DNA from: Takakia lepidozioides
Lineage: Eukaryota > Streptophyta > Takakiopsida > Takakiales > Takakiaceae
Reading direction: 5' to 3'
DNA length: 64,000 bases
Assembly (NCBI GenBank): GCA_030704615.1
Contig: JAKLZA010000360.1
Location: 1 to 64,000, forward strand
Positions 54,701 through 64,000 of this stretch are shown here, one piece after another. The notes beneath the pieces were generated by a model. It did no database searches. It saw nothing but the letters and a program-made list of their open reading frames with translations, and was not told the DNA's origin. The position numbers and the translations under genes are program-made. How positions within the stretch are numbered: the first letter of the stretch is position 1; every line of letters starts with the position of its first letter.

Positions 54701-55120
54701 ACAGACAAGGAGCTCAGTGTCTACACCAATTTTGTTGTTCAGCGGTTACACCAAGTTGTAAAATACAAACTTCCAGACATGGTAGGACAGCATTGTATGC
54801 CCCAGATGATTCCACAAAAAGTTCGAAAATTAAAACACCTGAGAGGCGATGAGGATTCTGATACAACTGTTTCTTCACCGAATTCTTTTGACATGGGAGA
54901 AGACTATGCAATTCAGATGGAAGAGAAGAAGCGAAGGGGATCTCCTATGCCGGAAAGATTACCTCGATATCAGCCTCCAGAGGGCCTCACTTATCCAGGT
55001 AGTGATCAACCATCTCCGTCAACCAGAGACAGACCTCGGGCTCGTACACACAGTTCGCCAAGAAACTCTCAACGTCAAGAAGGTGCTCACTCACAAAGGT
55101 TTGCTAGTCGAAATCAGTAA
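51791..55120 (+). CDS. Retroelement ORF3, unit 2
   Basis: 1,109 aa from the first in-frame ATG after a lost A (ACGGTGAGGG against ACGGTGAAGGG in unit 1, near 51777). That loss disconnects it from the pol frame and costs about 38 N-terminal residues. Otherwise it is near-identical to unit 1: globular N-terminus, coiled coil, P/T-rich linker, W/Y-rich domain, basic S/P/R tail. Confidence 0.7.
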   Translation: MITPLYLQQLFRLPAGQVHVEQHRARLQIKDLFQEGSFFKTQGYACTKAVYPGLKEVGQVLNVLIAMKQNQQYLSRSFTEEILKGLKGREVQWADIMYNALVEEMKRLQGTTAKSPIIVSGPIIAQIILDSGILNAQERKEMGVFEPETTAMEEQGSSHSEGGLAGQPETKRQRRGKTVVADPLASRIPHDNVSQAHGQEGAQQHREMLLLEAGPSEREEEVTSASQPSQPLERLVTRSQVIHAAQPEIIDLESEGLDIPTTEQIVAEIEKGDLLYEYSGLVKETEIPEVQQLPKGNPEVHIIHTPVSEVPQAEGHDTVAPVIDEVVQEENPVGQWPEWLVRHHTVEDQEEQQQPHHDDPQQAMLMSSIGRTLNLLGTYVKSHVPITQLTALKEELRKEFEARLATECANKVDEEVTLKMKQDLGNTEMALQLAKQQLIEAGLAQDQLQEAHKQQLYQMQVQHESKLQELNALHTELQTVHNRMAIQCATFTTMLDQSTKEINSQAEKCTKAEEENVEQMKLIVDMKKTICRNEDTFKQYRQIEADQEKHIVELQQTIMANRNEIAVNNKAWKEANNLLAAYAQLVEPQAKRMEALQQQLKLYKLREEQTLRGTTSNLVDNSLMQVWLAQGPVEGKAPRKLTQSEMNELRLQVQNIATTTIDNVYSRIVELQEDVDGLQTQVEELTSNIDQRVYIPQEQLMASYLQAKTLAFQSSQEGQEMPMIQEPVPPPPQQVTVPIAEPVVTTTTPQPPQPEVWGNAAFNPPKTPAAREYSRAMIMPFNQIPIMLDLAWKEFSPPQSFAHYYQIMRIWLPVATRTKVLPNNRHIEDHHFAQYWHEAGTMLRELIAFQVVHGLIYTKTKEIASIVMGCGLYYAACFLVRYHIEQQKMQTRFQSYSSGDHWVLPSVPPHMYLYDPKVMMQKDSQIRSWFQAACNHLSTQKFGIDDIFYKGHVAWKYLHAAPVIGTPLTWTDKELSVYTNFVVQRLHQVVKYKLPDMVGQHCMPQMIPQKVRKLKHLRGDEDSDTTVSSPNSFDMGEDYAIQMEEKKRRGSPMPERLPRYQPPEGLTYPGSDQPSPSTRDRPRARTHSSPRNSQRQEGAHSQRFASRNQ

Positions 55121-55141
55121 ACCGTGAGGACACGGCTTTTT

Positions 55142-55155
55142 GAGGGGGGAAGGGG
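55142..55155 (+). promoter_or_regulatory. Polypurine tract, unit 2
   Basis: G/A run three bases before the LTR start at 55159. Confidence 0.75.
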
Positions 55156-55158
55156 TAA

Positions 55159-56248
55159 TGTTAGAGGACTGTCGGGGACTTAGACACTTATACGGGATCT
55201 GTAGGGTACCCTTAATTTTTGCACAGACTGAGACCAACAGGAGCCTTAGGGGTGACAGCAGCGCACTGTAGAGGGGGGTTACACAGCCCGTCACAGTCGT
55301 CACAGCCGACACAGCCAACACAGCCCGTCACAGTCGTCACAGCCGACACAGCCGACACAGCCCGTCACAGTCGTCACAGCCAACACAGCCCACACAGCCC
55401 GTCACAGTCGTCACAGTCGACACAGCCAACACAGCCCGTCACAGTCGTCACAGCAGACACAGCCGACACAGCTGACACAGCCTGGCACAGCCACACAGCC
55501 AGTCACAGCCCGACACAGCCAAACACAGCCAGTCACAGCCCGTCACAGTTTCACACAGCCAGTCACAGCTTGACACAGCTGTCACGATCATAGGGAACGA
55601 AGAGTAGGACAGGGAACGACTGTGGGGAACAACACCTGCGAAGGGAACATGTTAGTTCACAGACGACGGTTAGTGAGGGAAACGGTTAGAACCGTGGATA
55701 GGAAGATAAAGGGAGAAACGGGGAAGAGAGGGATATCATTCGGAGGAGGACTTCTGGGTGATAAAGGAGAGAGGATATTCGGAGGAGGACTTCTTGGTCA
55801 TGGAGGAGAGGGGATCGGGCAGAGATGAAGAACGGAAGTGAAGATAGAGAGATGATGAATAGATGCTTGATATATGCAAGGCTGTAATGATATTGTAGAG
55901 GAGATTAGAGACACAATGGCTTCGGCCTGATACCTGATAAATCATAATCGGATACTTTTACGATACAAACACACTGTGTAGAGAGATCTGAGTGAAGCTG
56001 TGGAATGAATGGATGAGTTGATGGAATCCAATAGATTGATAAAGCAAACTGATACTTAATTATCAATGGTAAGATAGTTAACATGAATACCAAAAGGGAA
56101 ACAAATAGGAAACACCCCCATGATACACTAGCTGTAGGTCATGATTGATTGTTCTGCGCGGGCTGAGTACTTAGAGATTTCCAACTCTTCAATCTTGGAG
56201 TTTCCGCCTCAAATAGCGAAGGGATGGGTGAGTAAAAGCCGCGCGACA
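55159..56248 (+). repeat. Full LTR shared by units 2 and 3 (1,090 bp)
   Basis: Same TG...CA ends and length as 35154-36243. Includes the CACAG-rich block at 55279-55585. Confidence 0.9.
55279..55585. repeat. CACAG-rich repeat block in the second full LTR
   Basis: Identical in layout to 35274-35580. Confidence 0.9.
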
Positions 56249-56836
56249 TTTGGCGACCATACTGGGGACCTGGGACATGAACAACCAGATGTGACAGGCA
56301 TCTGGTGGGATCATGGTGGTTGGACCATCAAAGAATTTGAAGTGAATCAAATTCCCTGTGGAACGAAGGAAGAAAGATTGTCCAAACAATTCTTTCAAAG
56401 GTTCTTGGAATTGCCAGACGGTTGTAAAGAAAATATTCTTAAACGAGTGCATGATGCTGATCCAGAATGGGGTCTGGAGAAAGGAGTGATAAAGATTTAT
56501 CAGGTAGCCTGTAGAGGAAGAGCACGTTGGTTACCAACATTGGTTTATGTGATAGCATTGCTATCCATTAAACGAGTAGAGTTTGAAGGCTGGGAAGAAA
56601 GAAAGGTGAATGTTTATACTCATATGCATGAAGAGCTGGTACTGGTAAAGAATTGGATTCCAAAGGATATTTTGTGGATCAAACTCACACCAAGAACAGC
56701 TTTTCAGACTTGTTTGCCATATGGTTATATGGTAACGGAGACTTCAAGTATAGCCAAGGGTGCATTGAAGCTTGAAAGAAACCCAGGCATATACGAGAGA
56801 TATTACAGAAGAGAGTTTTGGTTATTGCCACATTAA
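56141..56836 (+). CDS. Retroelement ORF-A, unit 3
   Basis: 231 aa, same as the unit 2 copy. It starts in the LTR and ends 21 bp before gag. No recognised domain. Confidence 0.5.
   Translation: MIDCSARAEYLEISNSSILEFPPQIAKGWVSKSRATFGDHTGDLGHEQPDVTGIWWDHGGWTIKEFEVNQIPCGTKEERLSKQFFQRFLELPDGCKENILKRVHDADPEWGLEKGVIKIYQVACRGRARWLPTLVYVIALLSIKRVEFEGWEERKVNVYTHMHEELVLVKNWIPKDILWIKLTPRTAFQTCLPYGYMVTETSSIAKGALKLERNPGIYERYYRREFWLLPH
56251..56268 (+). promoter_or_regulatory. Primer-binding site, unit 3
   Basis: TGGCGACCATACTGGGGA, 2 bp after the LTR. Confidence 0.65.
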
Positions 56837-56857
56837 AAGAAATGAAAGACATGGGAC

Positions 56858-58528
56858 ATGAGTGATGAAAGAGAAGCTAGACGACAGAGATATTCAGCAA
56901 AAAGAGAAAGCTATCTGAAAGCTAATTATCCATATCTTTGGGAGAGAGGAATAGACATAGGGGAATCATCTGGACCTCTCACACCATCAAGATCAAAGAG
57001 TGCATCACCTATACCGGAAGAACTAGAGTTGGATGCCACTCCTTCTGTTTCTTTGCAAGAAAGATTAAGGGAATTGGTACAGGAAGAAGATCAATCACGA
57101 GGTGAAAGATCTGAGGTACATCCTTGGATAAAAGACTTGACAGAAATCTTTGATAAGAGTTGGCATGGAACACCAAAAGCAGGAACTCCAGTTTCTGAAG
57201 CAGAAGGTGAAGAAGGAGAAGAGGATGTGGCAGAGCCAACGGAGAGTTCAGACTCTCCAACACCATTACAGTTGAGTTACATGAGTGAAGAAGAAACCCA
57301 AGGGCAGAACTTGGAGGATGAAAACAGAGAGAAGAAATTAGAAGAGGAAGAATATGAAGAAGTAGACCCAACAGCTGAGGTTGAGACTACAACCAGGACA
57401 TCCCAACCCGTTGGACCTGGATCAAGTGGAGCACTTGGATCACAGGCCAACGAAGGTGTCGGCTCAGGGGGATCAGGCGGGCTGCCTGGATCTGGCTCTG
57501 GGGGGACAGGGAGTGTGGGAAGTAGTGCAACTGAAGCTGGGAATACTGTGAATATCGTGGGGCCAGAAGCAAAGAGTGCTCAAGGGCCACCACTTGGTGG
57601 AAGATCCACCACAAAAACAACAGGTCCAGAAGGACCAGCACCAACAAGGGTGCCAGCACCTGTCAGTGGGCAGAAGGTAGGGCCACGGATGGCGTTACAA
57701 CCAACACGGGCAAAACCACCCTTTCCAATATATTCAGGAAAAGGGGATCCCGATGTACACATTAGCCAATTTGAGCACATGTGTATAGTGAACAATGAGA
57801 ATGGCGATGATGCCAAGATGAGACTGTTTCCTTGTTCACTTATCAAGAAAGCAAGTGAATGGTATGCAAGATTCCCTGATAATCATTTCCTAACCTGGAA
57901 TGGCTTGAATACAGCATTTCGAAATAGGTTCAGGACAAGTAAAACTGAGGATGAAGTGTATGGAAGTTTACAACAGCTGAAGCAGAAGAAGCATGAAACT
58001 GTTGAAGAGTATATGGAGAAGATGGAATTGATGATGAAAAAGCTGGCTGCAGTACCAGCGCCCGGTTTACAGAAGACTTGGTTTGTGAGTGGACTAAGAC
58101 CAGAGTTGCAAAAGAAAGTGGACATGTTACCCCATAATACAGTGGAGGAGGCATATGAAACTGCGAACAGAATTGAGCAATTGGGAATGCTCAGGAGAGA
58201 GAAAAAAGAAGATGAGGACTCTGAGGATGAGTCAGATGAAGAAGAAGAGCAAGAACTAAAAAGAAAGAGTAAGAGAAAGGAGAAGTTGAAGAGGGATAAC
58301 TATGAAAAAAAATCGGAAGAAATCTTGAAGAAGTATGCCACAGAGGCTGCAACACATTGGAGGAAGGGTGTATGGTGTGCAAAGTGCCAAAATGAAGGCC
58401 ATACCACCACAGAATGCCACATGAAGGAGAAACACTGTACTATTTGTAAAATGGATAACCATTCTACTGAGAATTGTTACTACAACAGAAGGACAGCTGC
58501 AAGAGAACCGAGGTTTACTATTTCATGA
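56858..58528 (+). CDS. gag: gag, unit 3 (uninterrupted up to the insertion)
   Basis: 556 aa, one visible substitution from unit 2 (EAKSAQ for EARSAQ). Gag core plus two CCHC knuckles. The stop codon is again supplied by the element B terminus. Confidence 0.9.
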   Translation: MSDEREARRQRYSAKRESYLKANYPYLWERGIDIGESSGPLTPSRSKSASPIPEELELDATPSVSLQERLRELVQEEDQSRGERSEVHPWIKDLTEIFDKSWHGTPKAGTPVSEAEGEEGEEDVAEPTESSDSPTPLQLSYMSEEETQGQNLEDENREKKLEEEEYEEVDPTAEVETTTRTSQPVGPGSSGALGSQANEGVGSGGSGGLPGSGSGGTGSVGSSATEAGNTVNIVGPEAKSAQGPPLGGRSTTKTTGPEGPAPTRVPAPVSGQKVGPRMALQPTRAKPPFPIYSGKGDPDVHISQFEHMCIVNNENGDDAKMRLFPCSLIKKASEWYARFPDNHFLTWNGLNTAFRNRFRTSKTEDEVYGSLQQLKQKKHETVEEYMEKMELMMKKLAAVPAPGLQKTWFVSGLRPELQKKVDMLPHNTVEEAYETANRIEQLGMLRREKKEDEDSEDESDEEEEQELKRKSKRKEKLKRDNYEKKSEEILKKYATEAATHWRKGVWCAKCQNEGHTTTECHMKEKHCTICKMDNHSTENCYYNRRTAAREPRFTIS

Positions 58529-58675
58529 GCGCATGAGCGCATGAGCCCATGAGCCTATGAGCTCATGAGCGGACATCCGCGGAATTGGAATTTTCCTGCC
58601 TTTATTGACGGTGTTATGTCCTCTTACCTCGGTAATAGGGTCTGTTTCTCCTGGTCCAGGATGCGGAATGAGGTA

Positions 58676-58955
58676 TTTCGGCGCCATTATTCCCAAGAGC
58701 AGTGTGCTAAAATGGTGTTTTGAAGACATCCACCGGGGTATTTCGGCACCGAAATTACCTCTTAAAATGTGATATAGTGCGGTATTTAATGGCGCAGAAC
58801 GGGCTATTTGGGCGCCGAAATACCCAAGTGGAATGTGCTGAAGTGCCTTGTGCTGAAGGCTTCCATCGCGATATTTTGGTACAGTAATTCATTCGTGGAA
58901 TTTTTGAGGCCCATATAACGAAGGCGCGCATTGGGCTATTTCGGCGCCAAATTTC
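58676..58955. repeat. Left palindrome block of B3
   Basis: As in 38671-38950. Confidence 0.75.
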
Positions 58956-59201
58956 CCAATATGAATGTTAGAAACGGCAGGGTTTTCATGGCTTCAAGTT
59001 CTCGGCTCGATGGTGTGCATAAATTACTTGTAGGGTTCTTCAATGAAGTTTGCGTCTCTTCTGCTTTTATTATACATTTTGGTTGGCGGAAGAAATGTAG
59101 GGAATCGGACAAGCAGTCTGAACACAATGATTTTTCAAATCGTCAATATTTTCATTAAGTGTTTCAGAACTGTACAACAAAAGGATCCAAATGAGACTTT
59201 G

Positions 59202-60843
59202 CTATGGTGAGGATCCGCTATCACTGTCCGATGCATCCCCGGCCTCATGCAAGGATGGCTGCCTTCCACCTGCCTCCGAACCTGCACTGCCGCTACCGCT
59301 GTTACTCTGAGAAGCCCTCCCCTCAAAAATACCATCCTCACCAGCCGGAACTGTCCACCTGGGTGCGGAAGTGTCCTCAACATTCCCCTCGCTCTCGGAC
59401 GCAGATTCTATTACGAACTTCCCTACTCTGCCTTTCCCAATTCTATGTTTGGCCTCACGCCTCATTATAATTCTCTGCTCATTCCCGTATGTCAATTGCT
59501 CTAACCGAGTAGGCCTATCCTCCCTGCTGATGGCTTGTCTGCATAGGCTGGTAGAAGAAAAGGCTTATGGGGACTCGCGAGAAACGATTTTCTGGCAAAG
59601 AATGGCCGATGCGATTCTGTCTCTTCCTCTGCAACAGGGTCCGATTCGGGCAAGTCTCCCAGCTTCTCCTCGTCGGACGACTCTGCAAGGCTGAGTGTAC
59701 GCACAAACGTAGAATGAAGTACATTAGAGAATTCAAACAGGGAATCATCGGCAGGTTGCATGGTCCCTACAACCGAAACCAATACACTTACTATGGTGCA
59801 ACTCACTCGAAGACAGGCATTGGGGGAAGCGGCTTCGGGCGCCCCTGCATCGAACGAATTTCCTGGACTTCCTCCTCTTCATCTTCCTCCTCCCCTTCCA
59901 CGTCATCTTCTGCGTTTTTGGGATCCTCAGTCGGAGGCAAACGCTGAAGGCCCGCCAAATTGTAATCGTACAAGGCCGTATCCCCCTCAAATGAGAACAC
60001 AAATCGGTTCGACATCCTTCCCGCCCACATACAGGCACCTGCAAATTCATACGACACAACCACAACCAAACTCAAGAATGAGTCGCTTCCTCGCACAAGC
60101 AAACATACACAAACGGAAATGGTGTCAATTTTGGTGCCGCATTCAATTAACGTTCTCACCTGTATTTGCAGTGATGTCGAGGACCCTGCCTTCAACATCC
60201 GTACATGTTTCCATGAGCGTCTGGGATGAATGCAGGACTCCTGGTCCTGCCATACCTCCATGGCTTGCCCGACAAATCACAAAGAATGTCCTTCTCTCCA
60301 ACATGGTTGAACAGGACGTTATACTCCAGTGGATCAACTATGGAATCAACAAGTCTTCCTGTTTCACGTAATTTGAATTTCTAATGTTTCTTCACGAAGC
60401 AAAATGCCTGAAAGATAAGAGTCTGCAGAGAAGGAAATGTCCTGGAGGTTTTGCTCCTCCGCAAGCTCCAGCAGGTTCTGATCGTCGCCAAGTCGTACCA
60501 CGTTGTCGTCCTCTCCTTCTGTCAGCTCAATGGGCCGCCCTTCTGCAGATCCAACTCCCACATCTCCAGCGGCCTCCACCGCATCCGTGTTTTTTGAAAT
60601 TGACTGCAAACCCAATATCTCTGCTTCCAGTCTCCCTAGGGGTTTTACTGGCGAAGCCATGGGCTCCTTCTGCTTCCTCGACTTCCGAACTCTAGGTGGG
60701 CTTTTCTGAGGCGATATCTGAGGTGTTGAATGAGGACTCGCCTGCCTCGATGCACTTCCACCTTGCGAGCGCAGCACCCGGGCAGGAGTATCCAAAGTTG
60801 ACTGTGTTGCTTCGCCCCCCTGCGATCCCTCCCCAGCTCCCAT
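59202..60843 (-). pseudogene. Methyltransferase remnant in B3
   Basis: Shares the 13-bp deletion of B2 and the deletion of the ParB-like and motif IV regions. A local duplication follows near 60967-61007, where GAGGTCTACAT..ATGCATGAG occurs twice. Confidence 0.8.
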
Positions 60844-61519
60844 GTCAAACAAACAGGAAAACATGAGACACTGCACGCAAAAAAAAAGGTTGTAAAAGGA
60901 ATATTGCGTATGGAGTGCTTCACATCCGCAAAGCACGAATCTCTCACTGGTGGGCGATCCGAGTCTCCGAGGTCTACATAATGCATGAGGTCTACATTTC
61001 ATGCATGAGACGGAGCTTAAGTCGTGTCGTCGGCGGCTTCCCAAAATCCCGCGTCCTCCTTCTCTTTGCCGGAGTCACCTGACCTTCCACAAACTCTATG
61101 CTACCACTATGCCGCATAAGGAGAGGAAAAGCAGGAGAATGTCACTGCAGAAGGGCAAGGAGCGAGAGAGCGAAGCGGTGGAACATGCAACCACTCTACA
61201 CGAGCAGATGTGTAAGCAGCCACGTCTCCCGAAGCGTTGCCACCGTCCACCACTTTTTGCCGTATGGGTGATGAAGAGATTGTGACCCCTGACACGTTCG
61301 CACGGATGAAGTCGACTGGAACACGACGCGTGCCAGTTCCAGCCACCAGTACAAGATGGTTTATCCGAATTGCGGCACCGAAATACCTTCCGTTCACCGG
61401 ATGCTGTTCCCGGAGCAGCCGACATTGAATGAAATATCCGCACATCATGAAACCCAACCGCCATGAAAATCCCCTGCCTATGACATTCAACAGTCAGGTC
61501 GGTACGTTTCATCAGCGGA
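60844..61519. other. Unassigned stretch of B3 upstream of the remnant
   Basis: Counterpart of 21541-22199 and 40838-41502. No recognised gene. Confidence 0.3.
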
Positions 61520-63195
61520 CGGATGAATTTCGGCGCCGAAATTCATCCTATTCAAGTGCTTTCGTACACAAACTTACAAATTTCGGCGCCGCAATTCATC
61601 GCTTCCCAAGTCCTCATTCGTCATGAGCAAACCTGTCAGTGGGATATCGGAGCCGGAATTAATTCCGGAACAGTGGAAACGGCTGCACTTGGGCACATTT
61701 CATCCATATTTCGGCGCCGAAATTCATTACGAATATCTCCGTCCACGCGTACGAGGTGAGGTGAAATCATCCATATTTCGGCGCCGAAATTCATCCAGAG
61801 CGAAGACTAAATCGGCACCATGCTATGCTTTGCCGCCATCATTGCCCTGACGGATGCTGTCCATGCCTGTTGGACTTGCCATTTCTGGACATTTAACTAT
61901 AATTTCGGCGCCGAAATTATACTTTATGTGCGGCAACGTCCCGTGCGGAAAAAGACCACTTAATGGATACTGTCGGTTTCAAATGAAAAAAACAGCTAAA
62001 ATACAATTAATTTTGACAGAATGGGTTCAATATGCCGATTTCTCCATTAAATGCAGAATATTCCTGTTATCTTCGTCGGAACGGGGTATTTCCAACGATT
62101 TACGAAAAATTATATCATCCAGAAGCAAATAGTAAGTGTCGGGTTTGGACGAATTTCGGCGCCGAAATTCATCCGTCGCATAGAAAATGTAATATTAGAG
62201 TTACTCATTGCGGACAGTAAGGATGAATTTCGGCACCGAAATTCATCCATTTCAAAGAAAAATAAATATTGGAGGGAGGCATTGATGAATTTCGGCGTCG
62301 AAATCCGGCGCTCAAACCCTGAAAAGAATTTGGAGGGATGGAGTCGGTTGAATTTCGGCGCCGAAATTCATTGATCGCGAAGAAAAAATAAAATTCGGGA
62401 GGACTTCGGATGAATTTCGGCGCCGAAATTCATTGCTCGCGAAGAAAACAATAAAATCGGGAGGAGGACTTCGGATGAATTTCGGCGCCGAAATTCATTG
62501 CTCGCGAAGAAAAAAAAAAATTCGGGAGGACTTCGGATGAATTTCGGCGCCGAAATTCATTGCTCGCGAAGGAAAAAAAAAAAGTTCGGGAGGACTTCGG
62601 ATGAATTTCGGCGCCGAAATTCATTGCTCGCGGAGAAAAAAATAAATTCGGGAGGACTTCGGATGAATTTCGGCGCCGAAATTCATTGCTCGCGAAAGAA
62701 AAAAGGAAAATTAGAAGGGAGGACTTGGATGAGATTCGGCGCCGAAGTTCATCTGTCAAAGAAAAAAAAAAAAAAAAAAAAAAAAAACTTCAGATGAATT
62801 TCGGCACCGAAATCCATCCGCAGGGCAGCATAATTAGGGTCGGAAAAGGAGATGAAGAATGAATTTCGGCGCCGAAATACATCCATTCTGCCGATTCAGG
62901 ATTACTGTCATTCGGATGTCGGCACCGATATCCGGACACGTGGTGAATCACGACTGTAATCAGGAACACATTCATCTGTATTTTGGCATCCAAATTCAAC
63001 CCTCATGTGCAGAAACAATTTGATGAAGAAGATGTTCATCCGAATTTCGGCACCGAAATCCATCCGTTGGATGCTTGGTCAGTTTCATGAGGTGAACAAA
63101 TTACTATTTCTGTCGCCGGAATTCATCCCCTGGCTTCCAAAGTTGTTACATGACAGAGATATTCATCCAGATTTCGGTGCCGAAATTCATGGGAA
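61520..63195. repeat. Central palindrome array of B3
   Basis: First centre 61534.5, last about 63178.5. Six tandem units plus dispersed palindromes as in B2. Poly-A runs in spacers and one GGGAGGAGGACTTCGG spacer (62459) differ in length from B2. Confidence 0.92.
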
Positions 63196-63720
63196 GGCCT
63201 GATTTATTGTAGCCCAAGTGGTTGTTACATTACAATTCAGGCACCAAATATCCGATGTGAACTTGCTGTTGTCGTCCGTTTTTGTAACGTACGTTACATA
63301 CCTTCATCTTTACGTGCACTGATCACCCATCCTGTTGGATACGGAATCCTCCAGAAAATCATTTGTGTTATTAGGTAGGACACACTCTTCTCACTGCAGG
63401 ACTTCGCTGCGGAGTGTACCGAGAGGTCATGTCTTCAACATGGACTCCCGTGTTTGGGTAAACGTGTACTTCCATCCTGATTCTCTGAAAGCTAAAATAC
63501 GTTCCACGAAATCCAATTCCCAGTCGTCATCCTCCTCCCACGAGAAGCTCTTCGCCCCGCATACCGGTGGGTGACCCCGCAGCTTGGCCCACCCATCGGT
63601 GGGGGAAACTGAAAAGACGGCGGCACCAACAAAGGCGAACGACACCAGGATGTCCAACGCTCTTGCAATGCCCTGCATAGTGCAAGGTTGCAGGGATGTT
63701 CCTCACCCCGGATGGGGCGC

Positions 63721-63874
63721 ATATTTCAGTTGTCAACAGCCGGTCTGCTGCGCGCAGTTGTGTGATACAATCACGGTTTCACAGTACCCAGCTTGCAACT
63801 GTGAGGACTTCCTTGTTATGGAATTGAAGAATGCAGCATACGTCCCCTGCAAACACCTTTTTACATTTTTCTGA
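63721..63874 (+). pseudogene. SWIM zinc-finger fragment, B3 copy
   Basis: Retains VSQYPACNCEDFLV and VPCKHL but is frameshifted upstream (AQLCDTITV) and downstream (LFTFF then stop) relative to 43694-43957. Confidence 0.5.
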
Positions 63875-64000
63875 AGCGCATGAGTTGCATATCCGCAGTG
63901 GACGTCTTCATCCATGCTCCAACACTGAGTTTCAACGAGCTGCACAAGGCCCTACGCAGGACACTGGTCGGACTGTTGACATTCCACATTCGGGAAGGGA

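Larger units (their letters stand above)
36244..56248 (+). mobile_element. Ty3/gypsy retroelement unit 2 with nested element B2 (internal region plus 3' LTR)
   Basis: Period 20,005 bp to unit 3. Gag is intact apart from the insertion. Pol has one frameshift at the T-run near 49360, and ORF3 has a one-base loss near 51777. Units 2 and 3 are closer to each other than to unit 1, for example sharing a 13-bp deletion in the methyltransferase remnant. Confidence 0.9.
56249..64000 (+). mobile_element. Ty3/gypsy retroelement unit 3, 5' part, with nested element B3 (cut by window end)
   Basis: PBS, ORF-A, gag and the first 5.5 kb of element B3. Offset from unit 2 is 20,005 bp through gag; small indels accumulate in B3. 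Confidence 0.9.
58510..64000 (-). mobile_element. DNA element B3 (nested in unit 3), right end outside window
   Basis: Same left junction and terminal repeat as B1 and B2. It is the most eroded of the three at its right, with several one-base losses in the SWIM region. The orphan gene would lie beyond 64000. Confidence 0.85.

Noticed and set aside
1-64000. tRNA, rRNA, riboswitch or bacterial-type operon features
   Set aside because: None seen on either strand; introns and LTR structure exclude a bacterial replicon.

Overview
This is eukaryotic nuclear DNA made almost entirely of nested mobile elements. The evidence is GT-AG introns of about 50-150 bp, Ty3/gypsy LTR retroelements, a terminal-inverted-repeat DNA element with a 9-bp target duplication, and no operon structure. 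The retroelement and its primer-binding site look plant-like, so a green-lineage (streptophyte) genome is my best guess. The species cannot be fixed from the sequence. I see no rRNA, tRNA, CRISPR array or ordinary host gene.

Layout. (1) 1-9720: right-hand part of DNA element 'A' (its left end is outside the window). It carries an array of palindromes, a roughly 10-exon gene on the + strand (2177-7132) encoding a ParB-like domain fused to a beta-class amino-methyltransferase-like domain, a second palindrome array, an orphan gene (8694-9257), and a terminus rich in GCTCATG. (2) 9721-16263: inverted, partial copy (R0) of a Ty3/gypsy retroelement, on the - strand, into whose third ORF element A is inserted. 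(3) 16264-64000: head-to-tail array of the same retroelement on the + strand with a period of about 20.0 kb (19.31 kb for the first, deleted unit). Neighbouring units share single 1,090-bp LTRs (partial 16264-16933; full 35154-36243 and 55159-56248). Each unit reads LTR - PBS - ORF-A - gag - [DNA element 'B'] - pol - in-frame TAG - ORF3 - polypurine tract - LTR. Element B (19194-26043, 38505-46017, 58510-end) sits between the second and third zinc knuckles of gag-pol and is flanked by a perfect 9-bp duplication. The insertion therefore predates amplification of the array.

Elements A and B are related. Both end in TGCTATTYCATGAGC-type inverted repeats followed inward by CATGAGC/GCTCATG clusters. 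Both encode the methyltransferase family (intact-looking in A; a deleted, frameshifted remnant in B) and the orphan protein. The non-coding DNA of both is packed with short palindromes sharing the core CGGYRCCG: AAATG-core-CATTT in A and AATTT-core-AAATT in B. Centre-to-centre distances between neighbouring palindromes are mostly 32-33, 53, 63-65, 74, 84 or 95 bp, close to whole numbers of helical turns. My main proposal is that these are Mutator-like transposons carrying their own palindrome-recognition system. A ParB/methyltransferase fusion protein would bind or modify helically phased, lineage-specific palindromes scattered through the element, including its introns. Palindrome spacing, domain motifs, TSD and homologies are read from the sequence; the functional link is inference.
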